A stretch of 64,000 nucleotides of DNA from a bacterium. Its GTDB lineage: Bacteria; JAMCPX01. A program made the position numbers and the translations under genes. Position 1 is the first letter of the stretch, and each line of letters begins with the position of its first letter. This document shows positions 42,950-51,283 of this stretch, piece after piece. The stretch is taken from the NCBI GenBank assembly GCA_021792615.1, contig JAJYUJ010000001.1, positions 62,001 through 126,000 of the forward strand, read 5' to 3'. Under the pieces are notes generated by a model that saw only the letters and a program-made list of their open reading frames with translations, ran no database searches and had not been told where the DNA came from.

Positions 42950-43909
42950 ATGCCAAATCCGCAGCTTTCCATTATAATTGTTAATTACAATACCAAGGAT
43001 GATTGTATAAAGTGCATACAATCCATCTATGACAGGATATTGACCATATCATACGAGGTGCTCGTGTGTGACAATGGTTCATCAGACGGAAGTATAGAAG
43101 CAATAAACCGTGAGTTCCCCTGGGTGCACACCATAGACAACAAACAGAACCTCGGGTTTGGCAGCGCCAATAATATAGGGGCCGCACATGCAAAAGCGGA
43201 CATCCTGTTCTTTCTGAATCCGGATACGGTTATCGATCACGGTATAGAGCAAATGTGCAGTTACATGATTGAGCAAAAGGATATAGGGTTGATTGGACCT
43301 GTTGTCCTGGATCAGAACAACAGCAGGAATTTGTTTTACCCGCCCGTGTATAGCAATATATTCCTTCAGTTAACAGATCTTGTGCTTACCCCGGTAGCGC
43401 GTCTTGGCACGACATGGAAGAAATTGGTTTATAACAGAAACATCGGTCGAAATAAAATATTTGATACCAAATACATCATTGGATGTGCAATGATGTTTAA
43501 AAGAAGTGCCTTCGATGCCGTTGGTGGTTTTGACCGGGATATATTCATGTATGGCGAAGAATTTGATGTGGGGAGGCGATTAAGAAAAAATGGCTACAGA
43601 ATACAAATAGTGCCTCATGCCGCTATCATCCATTTTGGCGGGCACTCAACAAATCAAATTCCTTCCGATCGTATTCTGGCAATAGGTACGCAATCATTTA
43701 AAAGACTGCTTAAAAAACATTTTCCACATACATGGCATTGTAGATACACTATTGAAGCACTAACGCATATTCGACAGGCGCTCAGTGCTTGTTCAAAGAT
43801 AATTATTAATTTTATTGTTAGGAAAGACAATGCCATGAATTATCAGCATTTACGCAGTCATATAAATCAGTTTAAGATCATGCGGAGGATAGTAAAGGAA
43901 AAAGATTAA
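42950..43909 (+). CDS. GT2 family glycosyltransferase, rhamnosyltransferase-like
   Basis: The 319-residue protein matches the gene product at 40826 along its whole length: L-S-I-I-I-V-N-Y-N-T-K, V-C-D-N-G-S-S-D-G-S, F-F-L-N-P-D-T and F-D-R-D-I-F-M-Y-G-E-E-F-D. The two arose by duplication and probably act on related sugars in the same or a variant chain. GGGGA lies nine bases before the start. The stop is 10 bases from the convergent ubiE/menG stop. Confidence 0.85.
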   Translation: MPNPQLSIIIVNYNTKDDCIKCIQSIYDRILTISYEVLVCDNGSSDGSIEAINREFPWVHTIDNKQNLGFGSANNIGAAHAKADILFFLNPDTVIDHGIEQMCSYMIEQKDIGLIGPVVLDQNNSRNLFYPPVYSNIFLQLTDLVLTPVARLGTTWKKLVYNRNIGRNKIFDTKYIIGCAMMFKRSAFDAVGGFDRDIFMYGEEFDVGRRLRKNGYRIQIVPHAAIIHFGGHSTNQIPSDRILAIGTQSFKRLLKKHFPHTWHCRYTIEALTHIRQALSACSKIIINFIVRKDNAMNYQHLRSHINQFKIMRRIVKEKD

Positions 43910-43919
43910 GTGCGAGTAT

Positions 43920-44594
43920 CTATTTTTCTCCGGTATAGATCGTTGCAATGCCGCGGGTTAGGTTCGTCGTTTTGATATTTTTAAACCCTGCGGATGCCAG
44001 CATCCTGCTAAATGTCCCGGGATCCGGGAATGCTTCGACCGAACTCTTGAGGTAGGTGTATGCTTTTGTTCTTGAGATGAGATTGCCGAGCAGGGGAAGT
44101 ATCTTTTCAAAATAGACCTTGTATACCCTGCCGAAAAGACCGCGCGGCATGGAAAATTCGAGTATTGCTACCCGGCCGTGCGGTCTCACCACCCTGTAGA
44201 ATTCTTTTAAGCCGTTTTCCCGCGGATAGATATTGCGTATGCCGAACGCACAACTGACAAGATCAAAGGTGCTGTCCCGGAAGGGCAGGGACAGACCCGA
44301 AGCATTGATCAGCGGTAACGCTGCATTCTTGAGTCCGGCTTTTTTCAGCATTTCCCTGCTTATGTCCACGCCATAGACAGAGAAGGAATTGTTTGCGTGT
44401 TTATAGGCAAGCGCCATGTCACCGGTGCCCGTGGATACATCGAGGATCGTTTTTACCTGCGGGGACATGCTCAGGCGTACAACCCTGCGTCTCCACCGCA
44501 CGTCGGTATATCCGGACAGGATATGATTTAACAGATCGTACCGCCCGGATATGACATCAAACAAGCCGGCTATTTCGTGTTCCGTAGGTTCCAT
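43920..44594 (-). CDS. ubiE: demethylmenaquinone methyltransferase / UbiE family
   Basis: This 224-residue class I methyltransferase has the UbiE/MenG start F-D-V-I-S-G-R-Y-D-L-L-N-H (residues 12-24), the SAM site I-L-D-V-S-T-G-T-G-D-M-A-L (near 50), and the family motif R-V-V-R-P-H-G-R near 135. In an anaerobe with menaquinone it would perform the last step, C-methylation of demethylmenaquinone. That quinone is the expected electron donor for the DsrMK complex at the right end of the window. A related 2-methoxy-benzoquinone activity is less likely here. Confidence 0.86.
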   Translation of the reverse strand: MEPTEHEIAGLFDVISGRYDLLNHILSGYTDVRWRRRVVRLSMSPQVKTILDVSTGTGDMALAYKHANNSFSVYGVDISREMLKKAGLKNAALPLINASGLSLPFRDSTFDLVSCAFGIRNIYPRENGLKEFYRVVRPHGRVAILEFSMPRGLFGRVYKVYFEKILPLLGNLISRTKAYTYLKSSVEAFPDPGTFSRMLASAGFKNIKTTNLTRGIATIYTGEK

Positions 44595-44619
44595 GTTTCA
44601 AATTTCTCAAGTTCTTATG

Positions 44620-44723
44620 GTCATTTCGCGCTTGACACGGAATTCAGTACTGATTTGTACATCAAAATTCATTTGAAGAATCAGATTCGCTCCCTCTGGA
44701 TTCCCGCTTTCGCGGGAATGACA
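44620..44723. repeat. composite palindromic repeat element
   Basis: The left unit (GTCATTTCGCG...ACGGAATTCAG) is decayed; the right unit CTGGATTCCCGC...GCGGGAATGACA is perfect. About 48 bases lie between. Same family as the elements at 14791, 17457 and 39413. Confidence 0.62.
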
Positions 44724-44766
44724 GGAAAATGAGATTCTTATTCATTAACCGCATCTTTATCGCTTT

Positions 44767-45915
44767 TCAGTACAGCCCCATCCGTTTTGCTATAATTTCC
44801 TTCATGATTTCCGTTGTACCTGCTCCGATGGTAAACATCCTCGCATCGCGGTAAGCCCTTGCTACCGGGTATTCTTCCATGTAGCCGTATCCGCCGAACA
44901 CCTGGATTGCGTCATACGTAACCTTGTTTGCCACCTCGCAGGAATTGAGTTTTGCCATAGAGATCTCCTTGGTCGCGTCCTCTCCCTGATCGAGCAGCCA
45001 GGCACCATGGTAAGCGAGCTGACGTGCAGCCTCGAGCTGTGTTGCCATATCAACGAGTTTATGGGCTATGGCCTGGTGCTGCGATATGGGTTTGCCGAAG
45101 GTCATCCTTTCCTTTGCATAGTTGACAGCGTCCTCGAGTGCAACCTGTGCGAGCGCTATGACACCGACTGACCCCATAATCCTCTCTGTCTGGAACCCTT
45201 CCATAATATAGTAAAACCCCTTGTTGATCTCCCCTACGATCATATTCTCCGGCACAAAGCAATCGTCGAAAAACAACTCCGCCGTGTGTGATGTGTGGTG
45301 TCCGAGCTTCTTCAGTTTCCTGCCCACGGTAAAGCCCTTTGTTTTAGTATCCAGCAAGAACAGGGTGATACCCTTATGACCCTTGGCCGAGTCCGTTTTT
45401 GCTGCAACGATAATATAATCCGCCCAGGTACCGTTTGTGATGAAGATCTTTGACCCGTTGAGTACATAGCCGCCGTCCGCCTTTTTTGCGGTGCTTCGTA
45501 TCCCTGCAACGTCCGAACCAGCGTTCGGCTCTGTGTAGCCTATCGCAAAAACAGCATCGCCTTTTATCATCTTCGTCAGGTATTTCGTCTTTTGCTCTTC
45601 CGTGCCGTGTTTGAACAGTACCGGCGTAGCCATATCTGTATCCACCATCACGTCGAGGCACAACCCCGGCATCCTGGATCTGTAGAGTTCTTCATAAAAC
45701 ACAATATCGTAGAAAATATCGAGTCCCATGCCTCCATATTTTTCAGGGTAGCGGATACCGAGAAAATTCATATCAGCCAGCGTTTTGAACAATGTCTTTG
45801 GATAATCCTCTGCCTCTTCCCATTCGTTTGCATGGGGCACAAGGTTTTTGATGACAAAATCCCGTACACTCTTTCTGAACATATCGTGTTCTTCGGTGAA
45901 AAAATGTTGTTTCAT
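44767..45915 (-). CDS. acyl-CoA dehydrogenase
   Basis: The 382-residue product is a standard flavin acyl-CoA dehydrogenase: Y-T-E-P-N-A-G-S-D-V-A-G near 127 (flavin/substrate loop), F-I-T-N-G-T-W-A-D near 160, and the C-terminal Q-V-F-G-G-Y-G-Y-M-E-E-Y-P-V-A-R-A-Y-R-D block with the catalytic Glu in G-T-T-E-I near 370. It oxidises an acyl-CoA to the enoyl-CoA and reduces an electron transfer flavoprotein. Chain length cannot be told. A strong GGAGG precedes the start. With the acyl-CoA synthetase at 12.8 kb it suggests fatty acid use. Confidence 0.9.
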   Translation of the reverse strand: MKQHFFTEEHDMFRKSVRDFVIKNLVPHANEWEEAEDYPKTLFKTLADMNFLGIRYPEKYGGMGLDIFYDIVFYEELYRSRMPGLCLDVMVDTDMATPVLFKHGTEEQKTKYLTKMIKGDAVFAIGYTEPNAGSDVAGIRSTAKKADGGYVLNGSKIFITNGTWADYIIVAAKTDSAKGHKGITLFLLDTKTKGFTVGRKLKKLGHHTSHTAELFFDDCFVPENMIVGEINKGFYYIMEGFQTERIMGSVGVIALAQVALEDAVNYAKERMTFGKPISQHQAIAHKLVDMATQLEAARQLAYHGAWLLDQGEDATKEISMAKLNSCEVANKVTYDAIQVFGGYGYMEEYPVARAYRDARMFTIGAGTTEIMKEIIAKRMGLY

Positions 45916-46091
45916 ACATCCTCCAATAGCTATATTTTATTTTTTATATAAACTCTGTTTGTCAGCAAAATGCAATAAAATGTCTTGAGTAAGAAGAGCG
46001 GAATCCCGGGAAATGTGCAAATAGTTTTCCGTTCGTCTGAAAATAAGGCGGCAGCCAAGCAACAGGCTGTTTACGAATCCAGCCGGGCAGG

Positions 46092-46143
46092 TTGACAAAA
46101 ATCTCATATGAACGATATGTTCTAATTATGAATAATAGTTCAT
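46092..46143 (+). promoter_or_regulatory. promoter and TetR operator of the regulator gene
   Basis: TTGACA (46092-46097), 18 bases, TATGTT (46116-46121), then a perfect inverted repeat ATGAA-N6-TTCAT at 46128-46143. The same repeat, in the same sequence setting, stands in front of the EmrA-like gene. Confidence 0.62.
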
Positions 46144-46173
46144 TCGTGAGATAAATTATACAGGAGAAGAAAA

Positions 46174-46788
46174 ATAGCCAATTTAAGCCGGAAGGAAAGA
46201 GACAGGCAGCTGCGCAGAGCCGATATTTTTAATGCGGCGGAGCATCTGTTTGCCTTGAAAGGATATCATAAGACAACGATAAAGGATATCGCACAAGAAG
46301 CGCAGTATGCGGTCGGCACGGTATATTTGCATTTTAAAGACAAGGATACCCTTTATTTTGCCTTATTTAAGGAGAAGATGAAAGGTTTGTTGTCCAAAAT
46401 TAATGAAGAAAAGCCAGGACAGCCCCGGGATGCGAGAAGTAAGCTGAGGCTTTTTGTAGAGGAAAGCTCTGCCTTTTTTATGGAGAATCAGGATTTCCTC
46501 AGGATATTCAGCTCGGAAGAAGACAGGCTGCTGGTAGAAAAAAAACTCTTAAAGAGTTCTACCGGCCGGCAGCTCCGGGAGTATATTACTCTGCTCATTA
46601 TACAGGCGCAGGAAGAAAGCGTCATCAGCAGGGCGCTTGACCCCGGACAGGTAAGAGAGGTGTTTATTGCTATCATAAAAGCACTTGTTCTGGAGCAGCT
46701 TGCGGAAAAGGAAAGGGGTAATAAGAGTTTTGAAGGCATGTCCGGCATTATATTGAGATACTTTCTTAACGGCGCTGCGAGCGAATGA
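46174..46788 (+). CDS. TetR family regulator of the EmrAB-like pump, apparent ATA start
   Basis: The coding frame is open from 46150. A TetR-like N-terminus (A-N-L-S-R-K-E-R-D-R-Q-L-R-R-A-D-I-F-N-A) precedes the helix-turn-helix T-I-K-D-I-A-Q-E-A-Q-Y-A-V-G-T-V-Y-L-H-F, so the protein must start well before TTG 46255. No ATG, GTG or TTG exists in that interval. ATA at 46174 lies seven bases after AGGAG (46162-46166) and gives a normal 204-residue TetR protein; CTG 46210 is the only other near-cognate codon. Either a rare AUA start is used or an ATG has mutated. It should repress itself and the pump genes downstream. Confidence 0.78.
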   Translation: MANLSRKERDRQLRRADIFNAAEHLFALKGYHKTTIKDIAQEAQYAVGTVYLHFKDKDTLYFALFKEKMKGLLSKINEEKPGQPRDARSKLRLFVEESSAFFMENQDFLRIFSSEEDRLLVEKKLLKSSTGRQLREYITLLIIQAQEESVISRALDPGQVREVFIAIIKALVLEQLAEKERGNKSFEGMSGIILRYFLNGAASE

Positions 46789-46833
46789 CCTTTATCTCCA
46801 CAACTCTTACCGGGATCGCTTGCCCAAAATACC

Positions 46834-46888
46834 TTGACAAAACCTATTGAACATGAATTTTATGTCCTGATTATGAACAGTAATTCAT
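46834..46888 (+). promoter_or_regulatory. promoter and TetR operator of the EmrAB-like pump
   Basis: TTGACA at 46834-46839, an AT-rich -10 region (TTTTAT at 46858-46863 with an 18-base spacer), then ATGAA-N6-TTCAT at 46873-46888. From TATGT on, the sequence closely matches the regulator's own promoter, so one TetR protein should bind both. Confidence 0.6.
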
Positions 46889-46950
46889 ATAATGACGATA
46901 CGTTCAAATCACGCCGTACCGGTTTATAAAAGCCAGAGAAGGGAGATAAC

Positions 46951-47811
46951 ATGAATATGTCAGGCGATAAAAAGAAAAAACTGACGATTTTTGCCGTTGC
47001 CGCTGTGTTGGCCGCGGTCGCCGGAATTTGGTACCTTATGAGCAGCTTTAACGCGGTTAGCACCGACGACGCTAATATTGCAGGAAGGGTCTATACGATC
47101 GCAACGAAGATTCCCGGAACAGTCAAAACGGTAAATGTCAGGGATAATCAGAAGGTCAAGAAAAACGAACTCCTCCTCGAAATCGATCCGGCAGATTATG
47201 AATTGCAGGTTAACGAGGCGCAGGCGAATCTGGACATACGGAAGAGTTTATTGGACCAGGCCTTGCGCAATAAAGACCGCGCAGAATCCCTCTCGAAGAG
47301 ACAGGCGATTTCACAGGCGAGATACGAGGATATTCTTACTGCATATAAAGTGGCACAGGCACAGGTTGAAGCTGCTGGAGCGCAGCTCAAAATAGCGCGC
47401 CTTAACCTCGGATACACGAAGATATATGCTCCTGCCGACGGCTTTATAGCCGAAAAATCCGTTGAGGTAGGCAATCAGGTAATGCCGGGGCAGGCGCTTA
47501 TGGCCGTTGTTTCAAGCGACATGTGGATAGTTGCCAATTACAAAGAAACAGAACTTAAAAATGTACAGCCGGGACAGAAAGTCAAAATACAGATCGATGC
47601 ATATCCCGGCAAGACTTTTAAAGGCCGGGTGAACAGCATTCAGCGTGGTACCGGTGCGGCATTCAGCATGTTTCCCCCTGAAAACGCTACCGGCAGTTTC
47701 GTGAAGATAGTCCAGCGTATACCGGTAAAAATAGTTTTTGATGGACAACCTGAAAAAAAATACAATTTTAGTATAGGAATGTCCGCGAGTACCGAAATAA
47801 AGATCAAGTGA
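46951..47811 (+). CDS. emrA: EmrA-like membrane fusion protein
   Basis: A 286-residue adaptor of an MFS pump. One membrane helix (about residues 12-30), the V-S-T-D-D-A-N-I-A-G-R-V EmrA signature after it, a lipoyl half, a helical hairpin (about 85-145), and the second half G-Y-T-K-I-Y-A-P-A-D-G-F-I near 155. It links the inner-membrane exporter to an outer-membrane channel. The hairpin is shorter than that of E. coli EmrA. AAGGGAG lies before the start. The stop codon and the EmrB start codon share one base. Confidence 0.87.
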   Translation: MNMSGDKKKKLTIFAVAAVLAAVAGIWYLMSSFNAVSTDDANIAGRVYTIATKIPGTVKTVNVRDNQKVKKNELLLEIDPADYELQVNEAQANLDIRKSLLDQALRNKDRAESLSKRQAISQARYEDILTAYKVAQAQVEAAGAQLKIARLNLGYTKIYAPADGFIAEKSVEVGNQVMPGQALMAVVSSDMWIVANYKETELKNVQPGQKVKIQIDAYPGKTFKGRVNSIQRGTGAAFSMFPPENATGSFVKIVQRIPVKIVFDGQPEKKYNFSIGMSASTEIKIK

Positions 47812-49346
47812 TGGAAAAAGCAGACACCGAAAATTATACTGAAGAATGGCGGCCGGGCAGTAACCCGTGGCTGATTGCCGTCGCAATCATGCTGGCCACA
47901 ACCCTGGAGGTTCTGGACACTTCCGTCGCGAATGTTGCGGTACCGCATATAGCGGGAACCCTTTCCGCAACCCCCCAGGAAGGCACATGGGTTTTAACCA
48001 GCTATATTGTTTCCAATGCGATCGTTCTGCCTGCTTCTGCGTGGTTCGGCAGTCTCTGGGGACGTAAACGGGTGCTTCTTATAAGCATAGCTTTGTTTAC
48101 CCTGTCTTCCATGTTGTGCGGTGTAGCGGCAAGTCTCGGACAATTGGTTGTCTTCCGGGTACTCCAGGGCATTGGAGGGGGTTCTCTTCAACCATTCTCT
48201 CAGGCGATATTGATGGAAAGTTTTCCCAAGGAAAAGCGTACAACGGCCATGGCTGTATTCGGTATAGGGGTCATTGCAGCACCGATCATAGGACCCATTC
48301 TCGGAGGCTGGATTACGGACAACTTTTCCTGGCGGTGGATATTTTTTATTAATCTGCCTTTTGGGATAGCTGCATTCCTGATGATCAAAATGTTCGTGGA
48401 AGACCCTCCCTATATCCGGAAGATCGGGAGAGGCATCGATTACTACGGATTCGCATTGATGGCCATCGGCCTCGGTGCGCTTCAGGTCATTCTGGATAAA
48501 GGTCAGCAGGTGGATTGGTTTCAGGCGGCGTGGTTGCGCTGGACCGCTATAGGGGTTTTTGTTTCACTATTTGCGTTTGTTTTCTGGGAATTCCGAACGA
48601 AGCATCCCGTGGTTGATCTGTACGTTCTGAAAGACAGAAATCTTGTCGGCGGTATGATTGTTGCTTTTATGATTGGCGCTATTATGTACGGGACAATGGC
48701 ACTGTTGCCGCTTTTTTATCAAACCATGATGCACTATACAGCCCTTTTAAGCGGCTTTATATTACTGCCGCTCGTGACGGGGGCATTATTGGGAACTATC
48801 GTGGTGGCAGTCAGTAATAAATACCTTGATAATAGAGTTATGATGCTATTTGGTTTACTCTTAATCGGGTCTGCAAGCTTTATGCTTGGGAATATCAACT
48901 TACAGATTGGCATGAATTCAATGGTAATCCCGCTCTTTGTTCTCGGTGTCGGAACAATAACTGTTTTTATACCGCTGTCAATTACCGCATTAGGGACATT
49001 GGCTGCCAGGGACATGGGGAACGGATCCGGTCTTTTTAATTTGGCGAGAAATATCGGCGGAAGCTTTGGCATTGCAATTACAACGACAATGCTTGCCCGA
49101 ATGGCGCAGTTACATCAGACCGTTCTCGTTGGCCAATTGACGCCGTTTAATCCTTTGTATCAGCGGGCAATAAGGGCATATCCCTCCAGAGCAAATGGCC
49201 TGCTATATGGGGAATTATTACGCCAGTCCGCTCTTCTTGCGTATGTCGATTGTTTCCGCTGGTACAGTGTACTTGCTTTTCTTTGTATAACCATGATTTT
49301 CCTGTTCCGGAAGGTGGAAAGCACGGGACCCATGATGGTCCATTAA
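47811..49346 (+). CDS. emrB: EmrB-like DHA2 family drug exporter
   Basis: This 511-residue major facilitator has 14 predicted helices and the DHA2 motifs: L-D-T-S-V-A-N-V-A-V-P-H-I-A-G in helix 1, W-G-R-K-R near 80 (motif A), and F-R-V-L-Q-G-I-G-G-G (helix 4). It exports hydrophobic compounds by proton exchange together with EmrA. ATG 47811 is preferred; GTG 47808 is in frame and also possible. No outer-membrane TolC gene is adjacent. Confidence 0.9.
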   Translation: MEKADTENYTEEWRPGSNPWLIAVAIMLATTLEVLDTSVANVAVPHIAGTLSATPQEGTWVLTSYIVSNAIVLPASAWFGSLWGRKRVLLISIALFTLSSMLCGVAASLGQLVVFRVLQGIGGGSLQPFSQAILMESFPKEKRTTAMAVFGIGVIAAPIIGPILGGWITDNFSWRWIFFINLPFGIAAFLMIKMFVEDPPYIRKIGRGIDYYGFALMAIGLGALQVILDKGQQVDWFQAAWLRWTAIGVFVSLFAFVFWEFRTKHPVVDLYVLKDRNLVGGMIVAFMIGAIMYGTMALLPLFYQTMMHYTALLSGFILLPLVTGALLGTIVVAVSNKYLDNRVMMLFGLLLIGSASFMLGNINLQIGMNSMVIPLFVLGVGTITVFIPLSITALGTLAARDMGNGSGLFNLARNIGGSFGIAITTTMLARMAQLHQTVLVGQLTPFNPLYQRAIRAYPSRANGLLYGELLRQSALLAYVDCFRWYSVLAFLCITMIFLFRKVESTGPMMVH

Positions 49347-49601
49347 GTTACCGGGGATCGGGGAGCTGCAGGTCTTGTTTTATTCATGGAGATCATAAAG
49401 GGTGGATTTATTCCCGTAATTAACGCGCCTCCGATCCATAGCAAAATTCCTCGCAGTCTGATATGTTCGTTTTTATGAAGAGCCAACACGTTGAGGAAAT
49501 ATCAGAGCGGGTTGAAAGGTCTGGGAAGACGGGGAACCCTTCTGACAGACGTGCATTCCAAATCCCGGTTCTATCCGGCTCCCGTTTTATTCTTGGATGA
49601 T

Positions 49602-50495
49602 ATGCAGGAAAATGATTTTGACAGTATCAGTATGACTGCCCGGTTCGTCGCTTACTGGAGACAGTATACGGACATACCCTTTTCAAAGGACGTTGCCGGA
49701 CATATTCACGCCGGAGAGGTCATAGAGACCTTTCTCGGGGAGAATCACATAGCCCCGTCGGAGATAAGCTGGTATGCGCCGCTTTTCGAAGTCCGCTATA
49801 AAAGTATTGTAGAGGCCATCCGCAGAAAAGGTATCCGGCAGGTCATTGAACTGGCGAGCGGCCTGTCTTTGCGCGGGCTTGCCATGACCCGCGACCCTGC
49901 CGTTACCTATATCGAAACAGACCTTGAAAGTCTGACAAAGGAAAAGGCCGCACTTGTTTCTGTACTGAGACAAAAATATGCCCTTGCTGATTACGGCAAT
50001 TTCCATCTGTCTTCGGCGAATGCGCTTGACAGGGAGCAGGTCCTTTCTGCAGCCGGACGTTTTCACAAAGACCATCCCATAGCCGTCGTCAGTGAGGGGC
50101 TGTTCCCGTATCTTACGCACCAGGAGATGGATACGGTCGTACGGAATATCAGAGACATGCTGCAGATGTTCGGCGGTGTCTGGATCACGCCGGATTTTTT
50201 ATTCAAGACAGACAGTACCAGAGCGCTTGCCAGCCGCCGCAGGGTAGGAAAGGCGATTGCCAAGCTTACCGGACGCCGTCTTCATGCGACCCTGTTCGAA
50301 GACGATGGACAACTGCAAGCATATTTTGATGCATCGGGACTGCGTGTGGAAGTGCTGAACCAGGTCGACTTGGCACAGCACGTGGTTTCGCCTGGAGTTT
50401 TGAAACTGCCTGTCAGCATCATTGAAAACGCAAAACCTATGCTCCACCTTTGGATCTTGACCCCGAAAGCTATTGGGGATGCTGTTTCTTCTTAA
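49602..50495 (+). CDS. leucine carboxyl methyltransferase-like SAM methyltransferase
   Basis: The product resembles the LCMT/Ppm1 group: Q-V-I-E-L-A-S-G-L-S-L-R-G near residue 85 (SAM site), Y-I-E-T-D-L-E-S-L near 105, and V-S-E-G-L-F-P-Y-L-T near 165. Such bacterial enzymes O-methylate carboxyl groups of small molecules or polyketides; the substrate here is unknown. The frame is open to 49491 (TTG). ATG 49602 is chosen because the domain starts nearby, but the Shine-Dalgarno is weak and the start is uncertain. Confidence 0.7.
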   Translation: MQENDFDSISMTARFVAYWRQYTDIPFSKDVAGHIHAGEVIETFLGENHIAPSEISWYAPLFEVRYKSIVEAIRRKGIRQVIELASGLSLRGLAMTRDPAVTYIETDLESLTKEKAALVSVLRQKYALADYGNFHLSSANALDREQVLSAAGRFHKDHPIAVVSEGLFPYLTHQEMDTVVRNIRDMLQMFGGVWITPDFLFKTDSTRALASRRRVGKAIAKLTGRRLHATLFEDDGQLQAYFDASGLRVEVLNQVDLAQHVVSPGVLKLPVSIIENAKPMLHLWILTPKAIGDAVSS

Positions 50496-50559
50496 CATTC
50501 CTGCTGCTGGAAACCTCCCGATCGAACCTTGCCATCATAATGCATCATATAAATTCAGT

Positions 50560-51276
50560 TTACACCCGCATGGCCAGGGTCGTTACGTAGACTTGTTTTA
50601 TGCCTGCACGGAGGAGCGCTTTGGTGCATGCATTTACCGTGGCACCTGTTGTAATGACATCGTCTATAAGTAACACCTTTTTCCCTTTGAGTATTTTACG
50701 GTCGGTAACTTTGTAAGCGTCTTTCACATTCTCCCGTCTTTTTTCAGCGCTGAGCCGGGACTGGGGCGGCGTTTCTTTTATCTTTTCAAGTATCTGTGGA
50801 AACACCGGTATTGATAACTTCCGGGAGAGCGCTTCGGCGAGGAGCTGTGTCTGATTGTATGACCGGTGTTTGAGCCTGTGTGTTGATAAAGGCACCGGCA
50901 GAATAGCGGTGATATTCTTTGCTCCAAAATGTGCTTCGTAGAGCTTGAAAAGCTCTTTCGAAAAGAATGACGAAAGATTGACCCGATCCCCGAACTTGAA
51001 CCGGTGAATAAGTTTTACGATTGCCCCGTTATACTCGAAAACCGCCCTGGACAGGGTGAACTTGTTCTTGCCCTTGATGCAGTCGTAACAGAGGTGCGAT
51101 ATGCCGCTGTGCGTTGTAAACGGCTGGCCGCACTTTGTGCAATAAGGCTGCTGAATGTATCGTATACTATTGCTGCAGTCCGTGCAAACCGCGGATGTCG
51201 TTGCCCTGCCGCAGACAATGCAGCCGTTCCGGAAAAATATGCCGGATACCAGTTTGAATCTCGATATAATTTCCAT
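50560..51276 (-). CDS. comF: ComF family phosphoribosyltransferase-like protein
   Basis: A 238-residue ComF protein. The first ~65 residues form a zinc ribbon (C-I-V-C-G-R ... C-T-D-C and C-T-K-C-G ... C-Y-D-C). The C-terminal phosphoribosyltransferase domain has V-L-L-I-D-D-V-I-T-T-G-A-T (PRPP loop). ComF proteins take part in DNA uptake or recombination in some bacteria; biochemical role is uncertain. It begins seven bases after tlyA. Confidence 0.88.
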   Translation of the reverse strand: MEIISRFKLVSGIFFRNGCIVCGRATTSAVCTDCSNSIRYIQQPYCTKCGQPFTTHSGISHLCYDCIKGKNKFTLSRAVFEYNGAIVKLIHRFKFGDRVNLSSFFSKELFKLYEAHFGAKNITAILPVPLSTHRLKHRSYNQTQLLAEALSRKLSIPVFPQILEKIKETPPQSRLSAEKRRENVKDAYKVTDRKILKGKKVLLIDDVITTGATVNACTKALLRAGIKQVYVTTLAMRV

Positions 51277-51283
51277 TTTTCGA

